In this document: positions 1-9,049 of the stretch, piece after piece
How positions within the stretch are numbered: the first letter of the stretch is position 1
How the letters are laid out: the number at the start of each line of letters is the position of its first letter
Assembly (NCBI RefSeq): GCF_004519405.1
Contig: NZ_SGWI01000007.1
Span: 62,001-126,000 of the forward strand
Origin: Pseudomonas sp. BCA17
Lineage (GTDB): Bacteria > Pseudomonadota > Gammaproteobacteria > Pseudomonadales > Pseudomonadaceae
DNA length: 64,000 nucleotides
Reading direction: 5' to 3'
Translations under genes and position numbers: made by a program
The notes under the pieces: generated by a model
Database searches by the model: none
Seen by the model: the letters and a program-made list of their open reading frames with translations, nothing else
Told to the model about the DNA's origin: nothing

Positions 1-3000
1 CAATAACCTGGCTGCCAGCGCCGGGCGCAACATGGTCAACAGCGGCCTCGTTCAAGCCGGCAACCGCCTCGACCTGCTCGCCGGTAACAACCTCACCAAC
101 CGCGCCGGCGGCATCATCGCCGGGCGCGACGTGAGCATCAGCGCGGTAAATGGCGATGTGCTCAATGAACGCACCGTCACCAGCCACCAAAGCAGCAGCG
201 GCTATCGCACCGAACGCACCGACTTCGTCGACAACGCCGCCCGCATCGAAGCCGCCAACACCCTGACCCTGCAAGCCGGGCGCGACGTCAACAGCACCGG
301 CGGCGCCTTCAAAAGCGGCGCCGACATGGGCGTTCAAGCCGGGCGCGATGTAAACCTGGCCACCGCCGAACAGCGCAATGCCAACACCGTCAGCACCTAC
401 ATGCGCAGCAGCAGCGCAAACCAGTACGGCACCGTGATCGAGGCTGGCCGCGACTTCCAATTGGTGGCTGCGCGGGATATCAGCGCCATCGGTAGCCAAC
501 TGAATGCCACGCGTGATCTGGCGCTGGCGGCCAAGGGCAATGTGAACCTGGCGTCGGCGGCGAATGAACAGCATTCGGCGTTTAATTCGAAGAAGGTCAC
601 CAGCCAGGAGGATCATGTACAACAAGTGGGCACCTCGTTGGTGGCCGGTGACAACCTATCCTTGAGTGCGGGCAACGATCTCGTTGTCAGTGCCAGCCGC
701 GCGAGTGCCGGCAAGGAAGCCTACCTTTACGCCGGCAACGACTTGGCGCTGAACGCCGCGCAGAATAGCGACTACAGCTACTACCGCAAAACAAAGACCA
801 GCAGCGGGCTGCTGTCCAGCAGCCAGAAAACGCGCATCGACAGCAGTAACCAGATCAGCCAGCAGGGTTCTTCCATTAGCGCTGACACCGTGGTTGTGCG
901 TGCTGGTCGGGACATCGGCACTACCGCCAGTGACGTTGTTTCCACCAACGCCACCAGCCTAATTGCCGGGCGCAATGTGGTGATTGATGGGGCGACGGAG
1001 ACCTTCGAGCAAAGTCATTCGTCCTCCGTCAAAAAGTCGGGCTTGATGAGCAGCGGCGGCATCGGCGTGACGTTGGGCTCAAGCAGCAACCAGAACACCT
1101 TTACCAGCAGCACCGAAACCACCCGGGCCAGCAACATCGGCAGTGTGCTGGGCAGTGTGGATATTCAGGCTGGCAAGGACCTGACCATTCGCGGTTCTGA
1201 CGTGGTTGCCGGTAAGGACATCAGCCTGGTAGGGCAAAATGTCAGCATCCTGGCTTCCGAGAACAACAACCGTAGCGAGCAGACCTCCAAGAGCAAAACC
1301 AGTGGTTTGACCCTGGCGCTATCTGGCACCGTGGGTAGTGCGGTGGACGCCGCTTACCGGACTGCCAAGCAAGCCAAGAACGAGGACGACAGTCGTCTCT
1401 CGGCGTTGCAAGGTGTTAAGGCGGGTTTGACGGGTGTCCAGGCGTGGCAGGCGGCGCAAAAAGATGGCGGTATGAACAGCGGGAATATTTCGCAGTTTGT
1501 GGGTATCAGCCTCTCCCTGGGTTCGCAGAAATCCGACTCCAAACAGACTCAGGAGCAGACACTCAGCCAGGGTAGCAGCCTGACGGCCGGTAACAACCTC
1601 ACCATCGTGGCAGACGGCAACGGTACGCCCGGAGCCGCAGGTGATATCCATGTTCAAGGCAGCAAGCTGCAGGCCGGCAACGAAATACAGCTGGCGGCGG
1701 AGCGCGATATTCGTTTGGAAGCTGCGGCGAATAATCAAAAACTCGATGGCAAAAACAACAGCAGTGGTGGTGCGATAGGCATCAGCATAGGCGTGGGTTC
1801 CCAAGAAAGTGGCCTGAGCATTTTCGCCAATGCGAACAAGGGCACTGGCAAGGAGAAGGGCACCGGCACCACTTGGACGGAAACGACCCTAGACGCAGGC
1901 AAGCAGGTCAGCCTGGTCAGCGGGCGAGACACCGCCCTGAAGGGCGCGCAGGTCAGCGCAGACAAAATTACCGCCAATGTGGGGCGTGACCTTACGCTGC
2001 AAAGTCTGCAAGACACCGATGACTACAAATCCAAGCAGACGGACGTCAGCGGCGGCATCAGCTTCGCCATCATCGGCAGCGGTGGCAGTGCAAACCTGAG
2101 CATCAGCAAAAGCAAGATCGACTCCACCTATAAGAGTGTGCAGGAGCAAACCGGGCTGTTCGGCGGTAAGGGCGGCTACCAGATTGAAGTGGGCAACCAC
2201 ACGCAACTCGATGGCAGCGTGATCGCCAGCACGGCCACGCCGGACAAAAACCGCCTGAGCACCGGCACGCTTGGCTGGAGCGTTTTAAAGAACAAGGCTG
2301 AGTACACAAGCCAGTTGCAGAGCGCGAGCGTGAGCAGTGGTAGTGGCAGCAATGCCGCCAGTGCTTTCATCAGCAACATGCCCAGCGGCAGCTTGATCGC
2401 ATTCAATCATGGCGACAGTGACAGCGGCACCACCTCATCGGCGATTTCCAACGGCACCCTCGACATCCGCGACCCCGCCAAACAGCAGCAGGACGTCGCG
2501 ACGCTGAGCCACGATGTTGAACACGCCAACGGCAGCATCAGCCCCATCTTCGATAAGGAGAAAGAGCAGAAGCGCCTGCGGCAGGTGCAGTTGATTGCGG
2601 ATATTGGTACTCAGGCAGTAGACATCGTCCGAACCCAAGGCCAGATCGATGCCGATAGAGAGGCACGTGCTGAACTTGATAAGCGTGGCATCAAGGAACC
2701 TGGAAAAGATGCCACAACCAAGGATGTCGAAGCTTACAAGGACAAACTGATTGCCACTGACGCTTATCAACGGATCATGGCTGACTACGGGGTCGGCGGC
2801 AATTACCCGCGTGTAGCACAGGCGGTGACAGCAGCACTGCAAGGGTTGGTGGGGGGCGATATCGGTTCCGCTATTGCGGGCGCGTCGGCGCCGTACCTGG
2901 CACAAGTCATCAAGAAAACCACCGGAAATGACGCTGCACTCAACACCATGGCGCATGCCGTGTTGGGTGCGGTGGTGGCGCAAGTGCAGGGGAACTCGGC

Positions 3001-4219
3001 GCTGGCAGGCGGTGCTGGGGCTGCGACGGGCGAACTGATCGCCCGCCAGCTCTACCCAGGTAAGGCAACGGCGGATCTGACGCAGGAGCAGAAAGAGACG
3101 GTCTCAGCGTTGTCTGGTTTAGCCGCAGGGCTGGCGGGTGGGATTGCTGGCGGTGGCCTGAGCGGGGTAGTGACGGGGGCGCAGGCGGGGACTAATGCTG
3201 TTCAGAACAACCTGCTGTCGAACACCTACGGTGTTGATCGATTGGATGAAAAGAGTCTGGTGCTTTATGAAAAGCTTAAAGCCGCCGGAATCGGAAGCAT
3301 TGATGAGCTGCAGAAGCGGTTTACAGGGTGTGCTGGCAACGGTGAGTGCGAGCGCGGTATTCGCAATGAATATCGACAGCAGGAGAAACAGGCAGGCGAA
3401 ACGCTGGTAGAGCTCTATAAAACCGGCAAATTGAGTCAGGAAGAATTTGGTGTTCTGGTTACAGACTATTCCATCGCCATGATGGAGGGCGTTAAGAAAG
3501 GACAACTGAGTTCCGACTCTTCAGGCTATGGCGATATTTATTCCCTGTCCGGAATCGATTGGACTCCGCTGGGTATGATCAGCAATCCCTATGTTGACGC
3601 AATAAAAAACAGTGGGCAAATTGCGGAGTGGAGAAGACAGGGGTTAAGCGACGAAAAAATCAATGAGCTTGCCCTTAAGAGTGGTGTGGTCGACTCGGTT
3701 TTAGCGCCGGTGGATGTAGCTGGCGTTTTGAATCTCGTGGACAATGGCGCCTCGAAGGAAGATGTTCTACGATTTGCTGCAGCTATGGCGTTGGGTAGAC
3801 TTGCGAAAGGGGGCGGTGCAAAAGCAACTGGAGCTGCGTTAGAGAGCGAGGCGACGGGCTTCTTTGGTCAGCAAAGAAAGTATTGGTCTCAAGAGCCAAT
3901 ACAGTTCAATGGTAATAAAGTTTATCAGAGGAACGATTTGGTTGATCCAAGTAGGGTGGATAGCCAAACTGGTCTTACAAATTTGGATCTCATGAAAAAT
4001 GGATTGGCTCCATATGGACCTGATGGCAAGAAGGTCAATCTGCATCATATGTTGCAAACCCAAGACGGTCCAATTGCTGAGGTTACGCAAAGCTTTCACC
4101 AAAAAAACAGTGGCGCTATTCATATAAATTCGGGTTCTGATATTCCTTCTGGAATCAATAGGTCACAGTTTGAGAAGTGGAAAAAAGACTATTGGAGAAG
4201 CCGGGCAAATGATTTTTGA
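1..4219 (+). CDS. cdiA: CdiA/FhaB-type hemagglutinin exoprotein, C-terminal part, with LHH nuclease toxin tip (5' truncated by window)
   Basis: Two-partner-secretion exoprotein used for contact-dependent inhibition of neighbouring cells. The reading frame is open from base 2, so the gene starts upstream of the window and its TpsB transporter is not visible. About the first 800 residues are degenerate FHA repeats rich in AGRDV, AGKDL and AGNNL turns, the usual beta-helix of this family. An alanine/glycine-rich pretoxin region follows (2830-3190), then a VQNN motif near 3210 at the place where CdiA proteins carry VENN. The last roughly 110 residues are variable. They contain N-L-H-H at about 4038-4049 and further His residues, typical of the LHH branch of HNH/EndoVII nuclease toxins. 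Base composition becomes AT-rich from about 3840, as expected for an exchanged toxin tip. Family assignment is firm; the nuclease call rests on the LHH motif. Confidence 0.88.
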   Translation, partial: NNLAASAGRNMVNSGLVQAGNRLDLLAGNNLTNRAGGIIAGRDVSISAVNGDVLNERTVTSHQSSSGYRTERTDFVDNAARIEAANTLTLQAGRDVNSTGGAFKSGADMGVQAGRDVNLATAEQRNANTVSTYMRSSSANQYGTVIEAGRDFQLVAARDISAIGSQLNATRDLALAAKGNVNLASAANEQHSAFNSKKVTSQEDHVQQVGTSLVAGDNLSLSAGNDLVVSASRASAGKEAYLYAGNDLALNAAQNSDYSYYRKTKTSSGLLSSSQKTRIDSSNQISQQGSSISADTVVVRAGRDIGTTASDVVSTNATSLIAGRNVVIDGATETFEQSHSSSVKKSGLMSSGGIGVTLGSSSNQNTFTSSTETTRASNIGSVLGSVDIQAGKDLTIRGSDVVAGKDISLVGQNVSILASENNNRSEQTSKSKTSGLTLALSGTVGSAVDAAYRTAKQAKNEDDSRLSALQGVKAGLTGVQAWQAAQKDGGMNSGNISQFVGISLSLGSQKSDSKQTQEQTLSQGSSLTAGNNLTIVADGNGTPGAAGDIHVQGSKLQAGNEIQLAAERDIRLEAAANNQKLDGKNNSSGGAIGISIGVGSQESGLSIFANANKGTGKEKGTGTTWTETTLDAGKQVSLVSGRDTALKGAQVSADKITANVGRDLTLQSLQDTDDYKSKQTDVSGGISFAIIGSGGSANLSISKSKIDSTYKSVQEQTGLFGGKGGYQIEVGNHTQLDGSVIASTATPDKNRLSTGTLGWSVLKNKAEYTSQLQSASVSSGSGSNAASAFISNMPSGSLIAFNHGDSDSGTTSSAISNGTLDIRDPAKQQQDVATLSHDVEHANGSISPIFDKEKEQKRLRQVQLIADIGTQAVDIVRTQGQIDADREARAELDKRGIKEPGKDATTKDVEAYKDKLIATDAYQRIMADYGVGGNYPRVAQAVTAALQGLVGGDIGSAIAGASAPYLAQVIKKTTGNDAALNTMAHAVLGAVVAQVQGNSALAGGAGAATGELIARQLYPGKATADLTQEQKETVSALSGLAAGLAGGIAGGGLSGVVTGAQAGTNAVQNNLLSNTYGVDRLDEKSLVLYEKLKAAGIGSIDELQKRFTGCAGNGECERGIRNEYRQQEKQAGETLVELYKTGKLSQEEFGVLVTDYSIAMMEGVKKGQLSSDSSGYGDIYSLSGIDWTPLGMISNPYVDAIKNSGQIAEWRRQGLSDEKINELALKSGVVDSVLAPVDVAGVLNLVDNGASKEDVLRFAAAMALGRLAKGGGAKATGAALESEATGFFGQQRKYWSQEPIQFNGNKVYQRNDLVDPSRVDSQTGLTNLDLMKNGLAPYGPDGKKVNLHHMLQTQDGPIAEVTQSFHQKNSGAIHINSGSDIPSGINRSQFEKWKKDYWRSRANDF

Positions 4220-4247
4220 ATTATGAATTTTAGTTTTGGAGATTGTT

Positions 4248-4667
4248 ATGGATATCGACATAAAAGATGCTGTCGCAGAGCTGAAAAGCGTTCGTATGTC
4301 TCTTCCAAATGCACAGCGACTTCCTGATGATGCCTTAATTGTTGCATATGAGCGTGAACTCGGTATTTCATTTTCAGATGAGTATAAGATTTTTGCCAAG
4401 GAGGCAAGTGATAGTATCTTTAATGGCAAGGATGCGCTTCGATTAACCGTGGACAGAAATAGCCCGAGAGAGCTTCTGAACGTTGTTGCAGAGGCTCGAG
4501 AGCAGGGTGTTCCAAAATCGTGGCTCCCTATTTGCGAGGATAATGGGAACTACTATTGTCTTCTTGAGGATGGCTCTGTCAGTTACTGGGCGCATGATGG
4601 ACGCTCCAATGAAACTTGGCCCAGTCTCGCTAGTTGGATAAAACATGCATGGATAGATGGTGAATAG
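4248..4667 (+). CDS. SUKH (SMI1/KNR4-like) immunity protein for the upstream toxin
   Basis: A 139-residue cytosolic protein expected to bind and neutralise the LHH toxin encoded just upstream. ATG 4248 is chosen because GGAG lies 6 bases before it; an in-frame TTG at 4236 has no such site. The fold signature is that of SMI1/KNR4 proteins: an N-terminal helix, then a sequence like LPDDALIVAYERELGISFSD, and a central strand region LPICEDNGNYYCL followed by a Trp-rich C-terminus. It begins 28 bases after the toxin stop codon, the normal toxin-immunity spacing, and shares the low GC of the toxin tip. A terminator follows directly. Cognate pairing is inferred from position; SUKH membership is judged by eye. 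Confidence 0.8.
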   Translation: MDIDIKDAVAELKSVRMSLPNAQRLPDDALIVAYERELGISFSDEYKIFAKEASDSIFNGKDALRLTVDRNSPRELLNVVAEAREQGVPKSWLPICEDNGNYYCLLEDGSVSYWAHDGRSNETWPSLASWIKHAWIDGE

Positions 4668-4686
4668 CCTTTATAGGAATATTATT

Positions 4687-4712
4687 AACACCGGCCTTGC
4701 GCCGGTGTTTTT
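4687..4712 (+). terminator. Rho-independent terminator after the toxin-immunity pair
   Basis: Perfect 8-bp stem ACACCGGC / GCCGGTGT with a CTTGC loop, followed by TTTT. It lies 20 bases after the immunity gene stop. Confidence 0.85.
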
Positions 4713-4716
4713 GCAA

Positions 4717-4795
4717 CCTATCTGCACCCGTTTTGCTTCCTTTTTGCTATCTATTTGCTTCCTTTTTGCTCCTAGGTTGCATCCTATCTGCACCC
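4717..4795. repeat. Short direct repeats in a gene-poor stretch (4668-4980)
   Basis: CCTATCTGCACCC occurs at 4717-4729 and again at 4783-4795. Between them TTGCTTCCTTTTTGCT occurs at 4733-4748 and 4755-4770, a 22-base period. The rest of the stretch to 4980 holds only a small hairpin ACCTC-TCGC-GAGGT near 4890 and no credible gene. The short plus-strand ORFs here have no ribosome binding site and I do not call them. Confidence 0.6.
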
Positions 4796-4980
4796 ACCCT
4801 GACGACCTGCGGTCTACCTGCTCAATACGCCCTTTTTCGGCATGATTTTTCGCTCCTTAACAGGAGCAAAATCTCAATACACATCATGCACCTCTCGCGA
4901 GGTGGGTATTTTCTATATGTATAAAATAGTTATCCGGTTTCGGGGAAAATAGGAAAATAGGGGTCAGACCAGAATGGCAC

Positions 4981-5281
4981 TTACTTAACATTCTTCGGGT
5001 GTCCATTCTTCCTGACCTCGGCCCTTGCTGATCGACGTGTTTTCATCAGCATGGGGTAAGGCTTGGGTCTTCGTTTTATGGCGCGCGGCTCAATCCTGCC
5101 TGGACGCTTACCGACACGCTTCTGGGCAATCAGCTCAAGCAGATTCAGCATCTTGTCCTCTTGCTCTTGAGCCCCGAACTGCCTCCACGCAAGGCACAGC
5201 TGAAGGCTATGTTTGAAGCTCAGCCCGCGTGGCAGGCAGTCAGCTAACAGTGCGGTGGCGTGATTCGACAGCTCTCTGATC
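4981..5281 (-). pseudogene. IS4-like transposase remnant (C-terminal ~100 codons)
   Basis: On the minus strand an open frame runs from about 5281 to a TAA at 4981-4983. Its translation contains a Leu-rich helix followed by a basic tail RRPKPYPMLMKTRRSARAEV, which is the C-terminal end of DDE transposases of the IS4 group often seen in Pseudomonas. There is no start codon with a ribosome binding site, and an in-frame TAG lies immediately upstream, so only the 3' end of the gene survives. The sequence GGGGTCAGACC just beyond the stop (4960-4970) resembles the ends of such elements. No matching second end was seen. Confidence 0.65.
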
Positions 5282-5479
5282 TAGAGACGCCTGGTGCTAT
5301 CGCACACGTTCCGTCGAATAGTTGTGGGAGAAAATAAAGGTAATTGGCGGTTTGGGCCGGCAGCTGCAACGCAGCGCCAAGGTTGCATAGGCGACAGGCC
5401 ACTTTACAGCCCAAGCGTGGCCCGTACCTACTCACTGCCTCACCGTTAACAGGGCAACTCGTCAGCCGCCCTGTCGCGG

Positions 5480-5746
5480 TCAGTTGACGCTGTTAAGCCT
5501 GCGAATGATGACATCCAGCAAATCACACCCATCACGCAGCGGAATAGCTAGCAATTGAGCGAAGTCTTGAAGCACCACAGCATCGCTGCTGAGCTGTTCG
5601 CGGAAGGTCAGGTTTTCCAGCAGTTGGGTGACGGCTCGAATCCGGTACACGGCGGCGTCGTGGAGGACGTCGAGGGGCGCATTGGTGTCGATGAGTAGAG
5701 CGGGGACGGTGGAATCATGGCCCGTGAGAGGCATGTATTGGTTCAT
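5480..5746 (-). CDS. Small hypothetical protein behind a long structured leader
   Basis: An 88-residue protein predicted to be soluble and largely helical, with no signal peptide or membrane segment. The central part (VYRIRAVTQLLENL...VLQDFAQLLAIPL) has the regular leucine spacing of the small Pseudomonas DUF3077/DUF6124-type proteins, but this link is weak and by eye. The start ATG at 5744-5746 has no strong ribosome binding site. The upstream 260 bases form a conserved-looking leader listed separately, which is the main reason to believe this gene is real. Function unknown. Confidence 0.5.
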   Translation of the reverse strand: MNQYMPLTGHDSTVPALLIDTNAPLDVLHDAAVYRIRAVTQLLENLTFREQLSSDAVVLQDFAQLLAIPLRDGCDLLDVIIRRLNSVN

Positions 5747-6015
5747 TTTCAGTACTCTGTTGGTGGATTAAGCCGCCACTCACTCGTCGCCAAACGAATG
5801 GGTGACAGCTGTACGCAGGTTGGCGAACCGGAACAGAGTAACCGGCAGACCAGAAGGTCTCCCGCGCACAGCCGCCATAACATGCACAGCTTTGCGGGTG
5901 CAAAAACACCTGCATAGAAGCGGGTTGCTCTTGCACTCTATTGTCAGGTCGCCAAACCTGATCGCCATTTGGGCGACGGGACGGACTATAAGCCCCCCGC
6001 CCAAACCCACGCAAG
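5747..6015 (-). promoter_or_regulatory. Long structured leader upstream of the 5480-5746 gene
   Basis: This block contains several clean hairpins: TCAGGT/ACCTGA (5944-5949 with 5956-5961), TCGCC/GGCGA (5962-5966 with 5972-5976) and AGACC-AGAA-GGTCT (5847-5860). The motif CGCCAA or TCGCCA recurs at several places. From memory, very similar blocks precede small orphan genes across fluorescens-group genomes, which would fit a mobile or regulatory RNA element. All six frames are unusually open here (for example 5780-6046 minus and 5802-6101 plus), so a translated leader cannot be excluded. No promoter was assigned. The remaining stretch to 6320 shows nothing clear. Confidence 0.5.
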
Positions 6016-6322
6016 GCACAGCGCCTGACTCAAACCCCGGCTTCATGTCCCCAACCCCAACGCTCCTGCCGTCTGCACGCGGGTATAACGCAAATCCCTA
6101 GTGGTTCGGGAATCTTCCTACCGCATAAGGAACCATTTCCTCTAAAATCGGGTCTTTACCCCGCCCACCCGCAACCGGTAGGGCTGCATGGACTGCAGCG
6201 TTTTCAAAATACATTAAGGACTAATGTGAACCTCGCCTCCCTATTCTCTTTTCTGCCACCACCGGCTGCGGTGCGTTTGCTCGTGCCTGCGTTTCAGGAA
6301 AGCACCTTGGGGGCATGCATAC

Positions 6323-6381
6323 GGATCAAGTGATCCTCTCGCTCAGCACACCTACGGCCGCCGGGCTTATTGGCGGCTTTG
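6323..6381 (+). promoter_or_regulatory. Palindrome and GC hairpin just before the autotransporter gene
   Basis: A perfect palindrome GGATCA-AG-TGATCC (6323-6336) is followed by a hairpin GCCGCC (6357-6362) / GGCGGC (6372-6377) with a 9-base loop and TTT. The hairpin ends 26 bases before the autotransporter start. The first looks like a dimeric operator and the second like an attenuator or weak terminator. Both roles are inferred from shape and position only. Confidence 0.35.
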
Positions 6382-6403
6382 ACTGTAGTTCATGGAGTTG
6401 GAA

Positions 6404-8974
6404 ATGAAGCGTAAGCCGTTCCAGAAAACCCTGTTGGCCCTGATGGTCAGCGCAGGCGCCGCGCACGTTGCTGCGGTGGAATTTGACGTCAGCAGCGGCC
6501 AGAACAAGTGGAAAGGCCAGGTGTTCAATGAGCCTGTGACCTTGGTCGGTTCGCGCAATGTGGTGGCCACCCAGCGTTATGTCGATGGGGCGAGTGTTGC
6601 CGAGACCGATATTCAGGGCTCGCTGATCAACCGCGCCGACTACACCATCGATGGCAGTGGCCTCAACATCCGCGGGTTCGTGGTGGATGGTGCGATTGAC
6701 TCAGATCTCAGAGCCCGTGGCGGCATTATCAGCGGCGATGTGGTTCAGTCCGGTGTGATCAGGCTGACCAACCAGACCTGGGCCGAAGGGTTTGAGGTAG
6801 GCGCTGCCACCGTGGGTGGCAGCGTGATCAACACTGGCACCATCATCACCGTCGACGTGCCGGGTTCCGGCCCCGAGAGCGACGGCGAGGGGATCTACCT
6901 CAACGGCACCACCGTAGGCGGCGATGTCGTCAACTCCGGCCTGGTGGACGTCACGTCCTACTACGGCTTCGGCCTGATCCTGGATACCCACAACAATTTG
7001 CCGGTGACCATCGGCGGCAAGATTCTCAACTCCGGTACCATTCGCGTCACCGGTGAAGAGGCGCTGGGCATTGAGGTTGAAACCGACACCAGTGACCTGC
7101 GCATTGAAAACAGCGGGTTGGTGACGGTCAATGGCGGCCTTGCCAGAGCGGTTCGGTTCGACTCCGGTACTTACGACTATCTGCTCAACACCGGCACCCT
7201 CGAAGCCAATGGCACCAACGCGGTCGCTGTCAGCCTGCGGGGCGCGACCTTCACCCTGAACCCACAGACGGGCGCGCGCGGCATCGTCAACCGTGGCCTG
7301 ATCAAGGCCGACAGTACGGCGATCCTGGTGGACGCGAAGTACCAAACCTCGCCTTTCGAAATCAACCAGCAAGCCGGCGAAATCCGCAGCAACAGCGGCA
7401 CCGCCATCGACGCCGCCAACCTCGCCACGCTGAACTGGACCGGCGGCAAAATCACCGGCGACCTGCTCAACCTGAGCGCGGTGAATGTGGCAGGCCAAGC
7501 TGATTTCACCGGCAATCGCATCATCGCACCGGTCTCGATCAACTCCGGCTCGCTGAACCTTTCCGCGCCGGGCACTGCCATCACTGGCAACCTCAACGTC
7601 GCCAGTGGCGCAGGCATTGATATGCACCTGGCCGACAGCGTGGTGCCGACCACGCCGTACCTGACCGTGAACGGTGCAGCGAATTTCGCCCAGGCCTCGA
7701 AGCTGACCGTGAGCGCCAAACCGGGCGACTTCGCCAGCACCAACAGCGGCACGCAGTACACCCTGTTGCAAGCCACCAGCGTGCAAAACAACGGCCTGTC
7801 TGTGGCCAGTTCGTCCTCTCTGCTGAACGTGCTGAGCTACTCGGCCGACGCGCAAACGGTCAAGGCCGTGGTGGCGGTTAAAGACAACCAGCAAGTGCAG
7901 CAGGAACTCGCGGCAGTGGGCGCAGGCGCCGCTTCAGCGACGGCAGTGAACACTTTCAAGAACGACGTACTGAGCGGTCTCAATCAGAACGACGCGGTGT
8001 TCCAGGCCCTGGCTAACACCGGCACGGCGCAGCAGCTTGCCCAGGTCAGCGACCAGCTCAAGCCAGACGTAAACCGTGGTGCCCTGGATGTGGCGTTGTC
8101 TGGCCAGAGTGTCGTCAACAGCGCGATCTTCAACCGCCTCACTGGCCAGCGCGACAGCCATCAAACCGGCGGCGTGTGGGTGCAGGGCCTGAGCAGCAAC
8201 ATGGATCAGGATGGGCGCGGCGGCAACAACGGCTATTCGGCCAACAGCAGCGGCATGGCGGTGGGTGTGGATGGTCGCGTGAATGAAACGACCACCTTGG
8301 GCGTGGCCTACAGCTACCTCAATTCCAACATCCATTCGGACCTTGGCAACAAGACCGACGTCGAGGGCCATGCGCTGTCGCTTTATGGCAACTGGGCGCT
8401 GCAGAACTGGTTCGTCGACGGCAGCCTCAGCTACGGCCATAACGACAACGACAGCAAACGCCATATCGCCGGCACCACGGCCAAGGGCAGCTACGACAGC
8501 AATGTGTTGTCGGCCAGTGTAATTGGCGGCTACAGCTTCAAGCCGTCCCAGGCCGTGGTGATCGAACCGCGGGTGGCCGCGCGTTATTCCAACGTGCGCA
8601 TGGATGGCTATACCGAGAAAGGTTCTTCGGCGGCCCTTAGCGCTTCGTCGCAGCGTTATGAAGTGGGCGAGCTGGGTGCGGGCGTACGCCTGGCCGGCAA
8701 CTTGCCGATGGGCACCGGCAACCTGCAGCCGGAGGCAACCTTGATGGCCTACCACGACCTGATGGGCGATCGCGTGGCGCAAACCTCCAGCTATGTGCTG
8801 GGCGGTTCGGCGTTCACCGTCACCGGTGCTTCGGTGGCGCGTGACAGTTATGAAGCGAGTGTGGGAGTGAATTACCAGGTATCGGACTTCACCGTCGGTG
8901 CCAGCTACACCCGCCAGGCGCGTAGTGGTTTCGATGCGGACGGCGTGATGCTCAAGGCGCGCTACGCCTTCTGA
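6404..8974 (+). CDS. Classical (type Va) autotransporter with C-terminal beta-barrel
   Basis: An 856-residue outer-membrane autotransporter. ATG 6404 is preferred over ATG 6392 because GGAG lies 6 bases upstream and it gives a clean signal peptide (MKRKPFQKTLLALMVSAGAA, cleavage probably after AHVAA). Residues about 30-480 are a passenger of Gly/Asn/Thr-rich strands with repeated short units such as VINTGTI, VVNSGLV and ILNSGTI, as in beta-helix passengers. Residues about 570-856 form the autotransporter barrel (PF03797 type), starting near GGVWVQGLSSN and ending in ARYAF with the terminal Phe that barrels need. There is no visible protease, lipase or RGD motif, so the passenger function (adhesion or aggregation being common) is unknown. 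A hairpin terminator follows. Confidence 0.88.
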   Translation: MKRKPFQKTLLALMVSAGAAHVAAVEFDVSSGQNKWKGQVFNEPVTLVGSRNVVATQRYVDGASVAETDIQGSLINRADYTIDGSGLNIRGFVVDGAIDSDLRARGGIISGDVVQSGVIRLTNQTWAEGFEVGAATVGGSVINTGTIITVDVPGSGPESDGEGIYLNGTTVGGDVVNSGLVDVTSYYGFGLILDTHNNLPVTIGGKILNSGTIRVTGEEALGIEVETDTSDLRIENSGLVTVNGGLARAVRFDSGTYDYLLNTGTLEANGTNAVAVSLRGATFTLNPQTGARGIVNRGLIKADSTAILVDAKYQTSPFEINQQAGEIRSNSGTAIDAANLATLNWTGGKITGDLLNLSAVNVAGQADFTGNRIIAPVSINSGSLNLSAPGTAITGNLNVASGAGIDMHLADSVVPTTPYLTVNGAANFAQASKLTVSAKPGDFASTNSGTQYTLLQATSVQNNGLSVASSSSLLNVLSYSADAQTVKAVVAVKDNQQVQQELAAVGAGAASATAVNTFKNDVLSGLNQNDAVFQALANTGTAQQLAQVSDQLKPDVNRGALDVALSGQSVVNSAIFNRLTGQRDSHQTGGVWVQGLSSNMDQDGRGGNNGYSANSSGMAVGVDGRVNETTTLGVAYSYLNSNIHSDLGNKTDVEGHALSLYGNWALQNWFVDGSLSYGHNDNDSKRHIAGTTAKGSYDSNVLSASVIGGYSFKPSQAVVIEPRVAARYSNVRMDGYTEKGSSAALSASSQRYEVGELGAGVRLAGNLPMGTGNLQPEATLMAYHDLMGDRVAQTSSYVLGGSAFTVTGASVARDSYEASVGVNYQVSDFTVGASYTRQARSGFDADGVMLKARYAF

Positions 8975-8990
8975 GGCATACGACAAAAAA

Positions 8991-9020
8991 GTGTGGGAGG
9001 GGGCAAGCCCCCTCCCACAT
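8991..9020. terminator. REP-type GC hairpin acting as terminator after the autotransporter
   Basis: TGTGGGAGGGGGC AA GCCCCCTCCCACA forms a near-perfect stem, followed by TTTGG on the plus strand. It lies between convergent genes (the autotransporter and the 9050-9637 lipoprotein), so it may serve both. The GTGGGAGGGGGC unit is a common fluorescens-group intergenic repeat and recurs at 30577, 35027 and, imperfectly, 12236. Confidence 0.65.
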
Positions 9021-9049
9021 TTGGTTTGTGTGAAGCCGGAACGTTTGGA

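Noticed and set aside
1..2500. Tandem repeats as a CRISPR array
   Set aside because: The repeats are degenerate coding units of a hemagglutinin without constant spacer length.
4657..4924. Small plus-strand ORFs after the immunity gene
   Set aside because: They overlap a terminator and short repeats and lack start signals.
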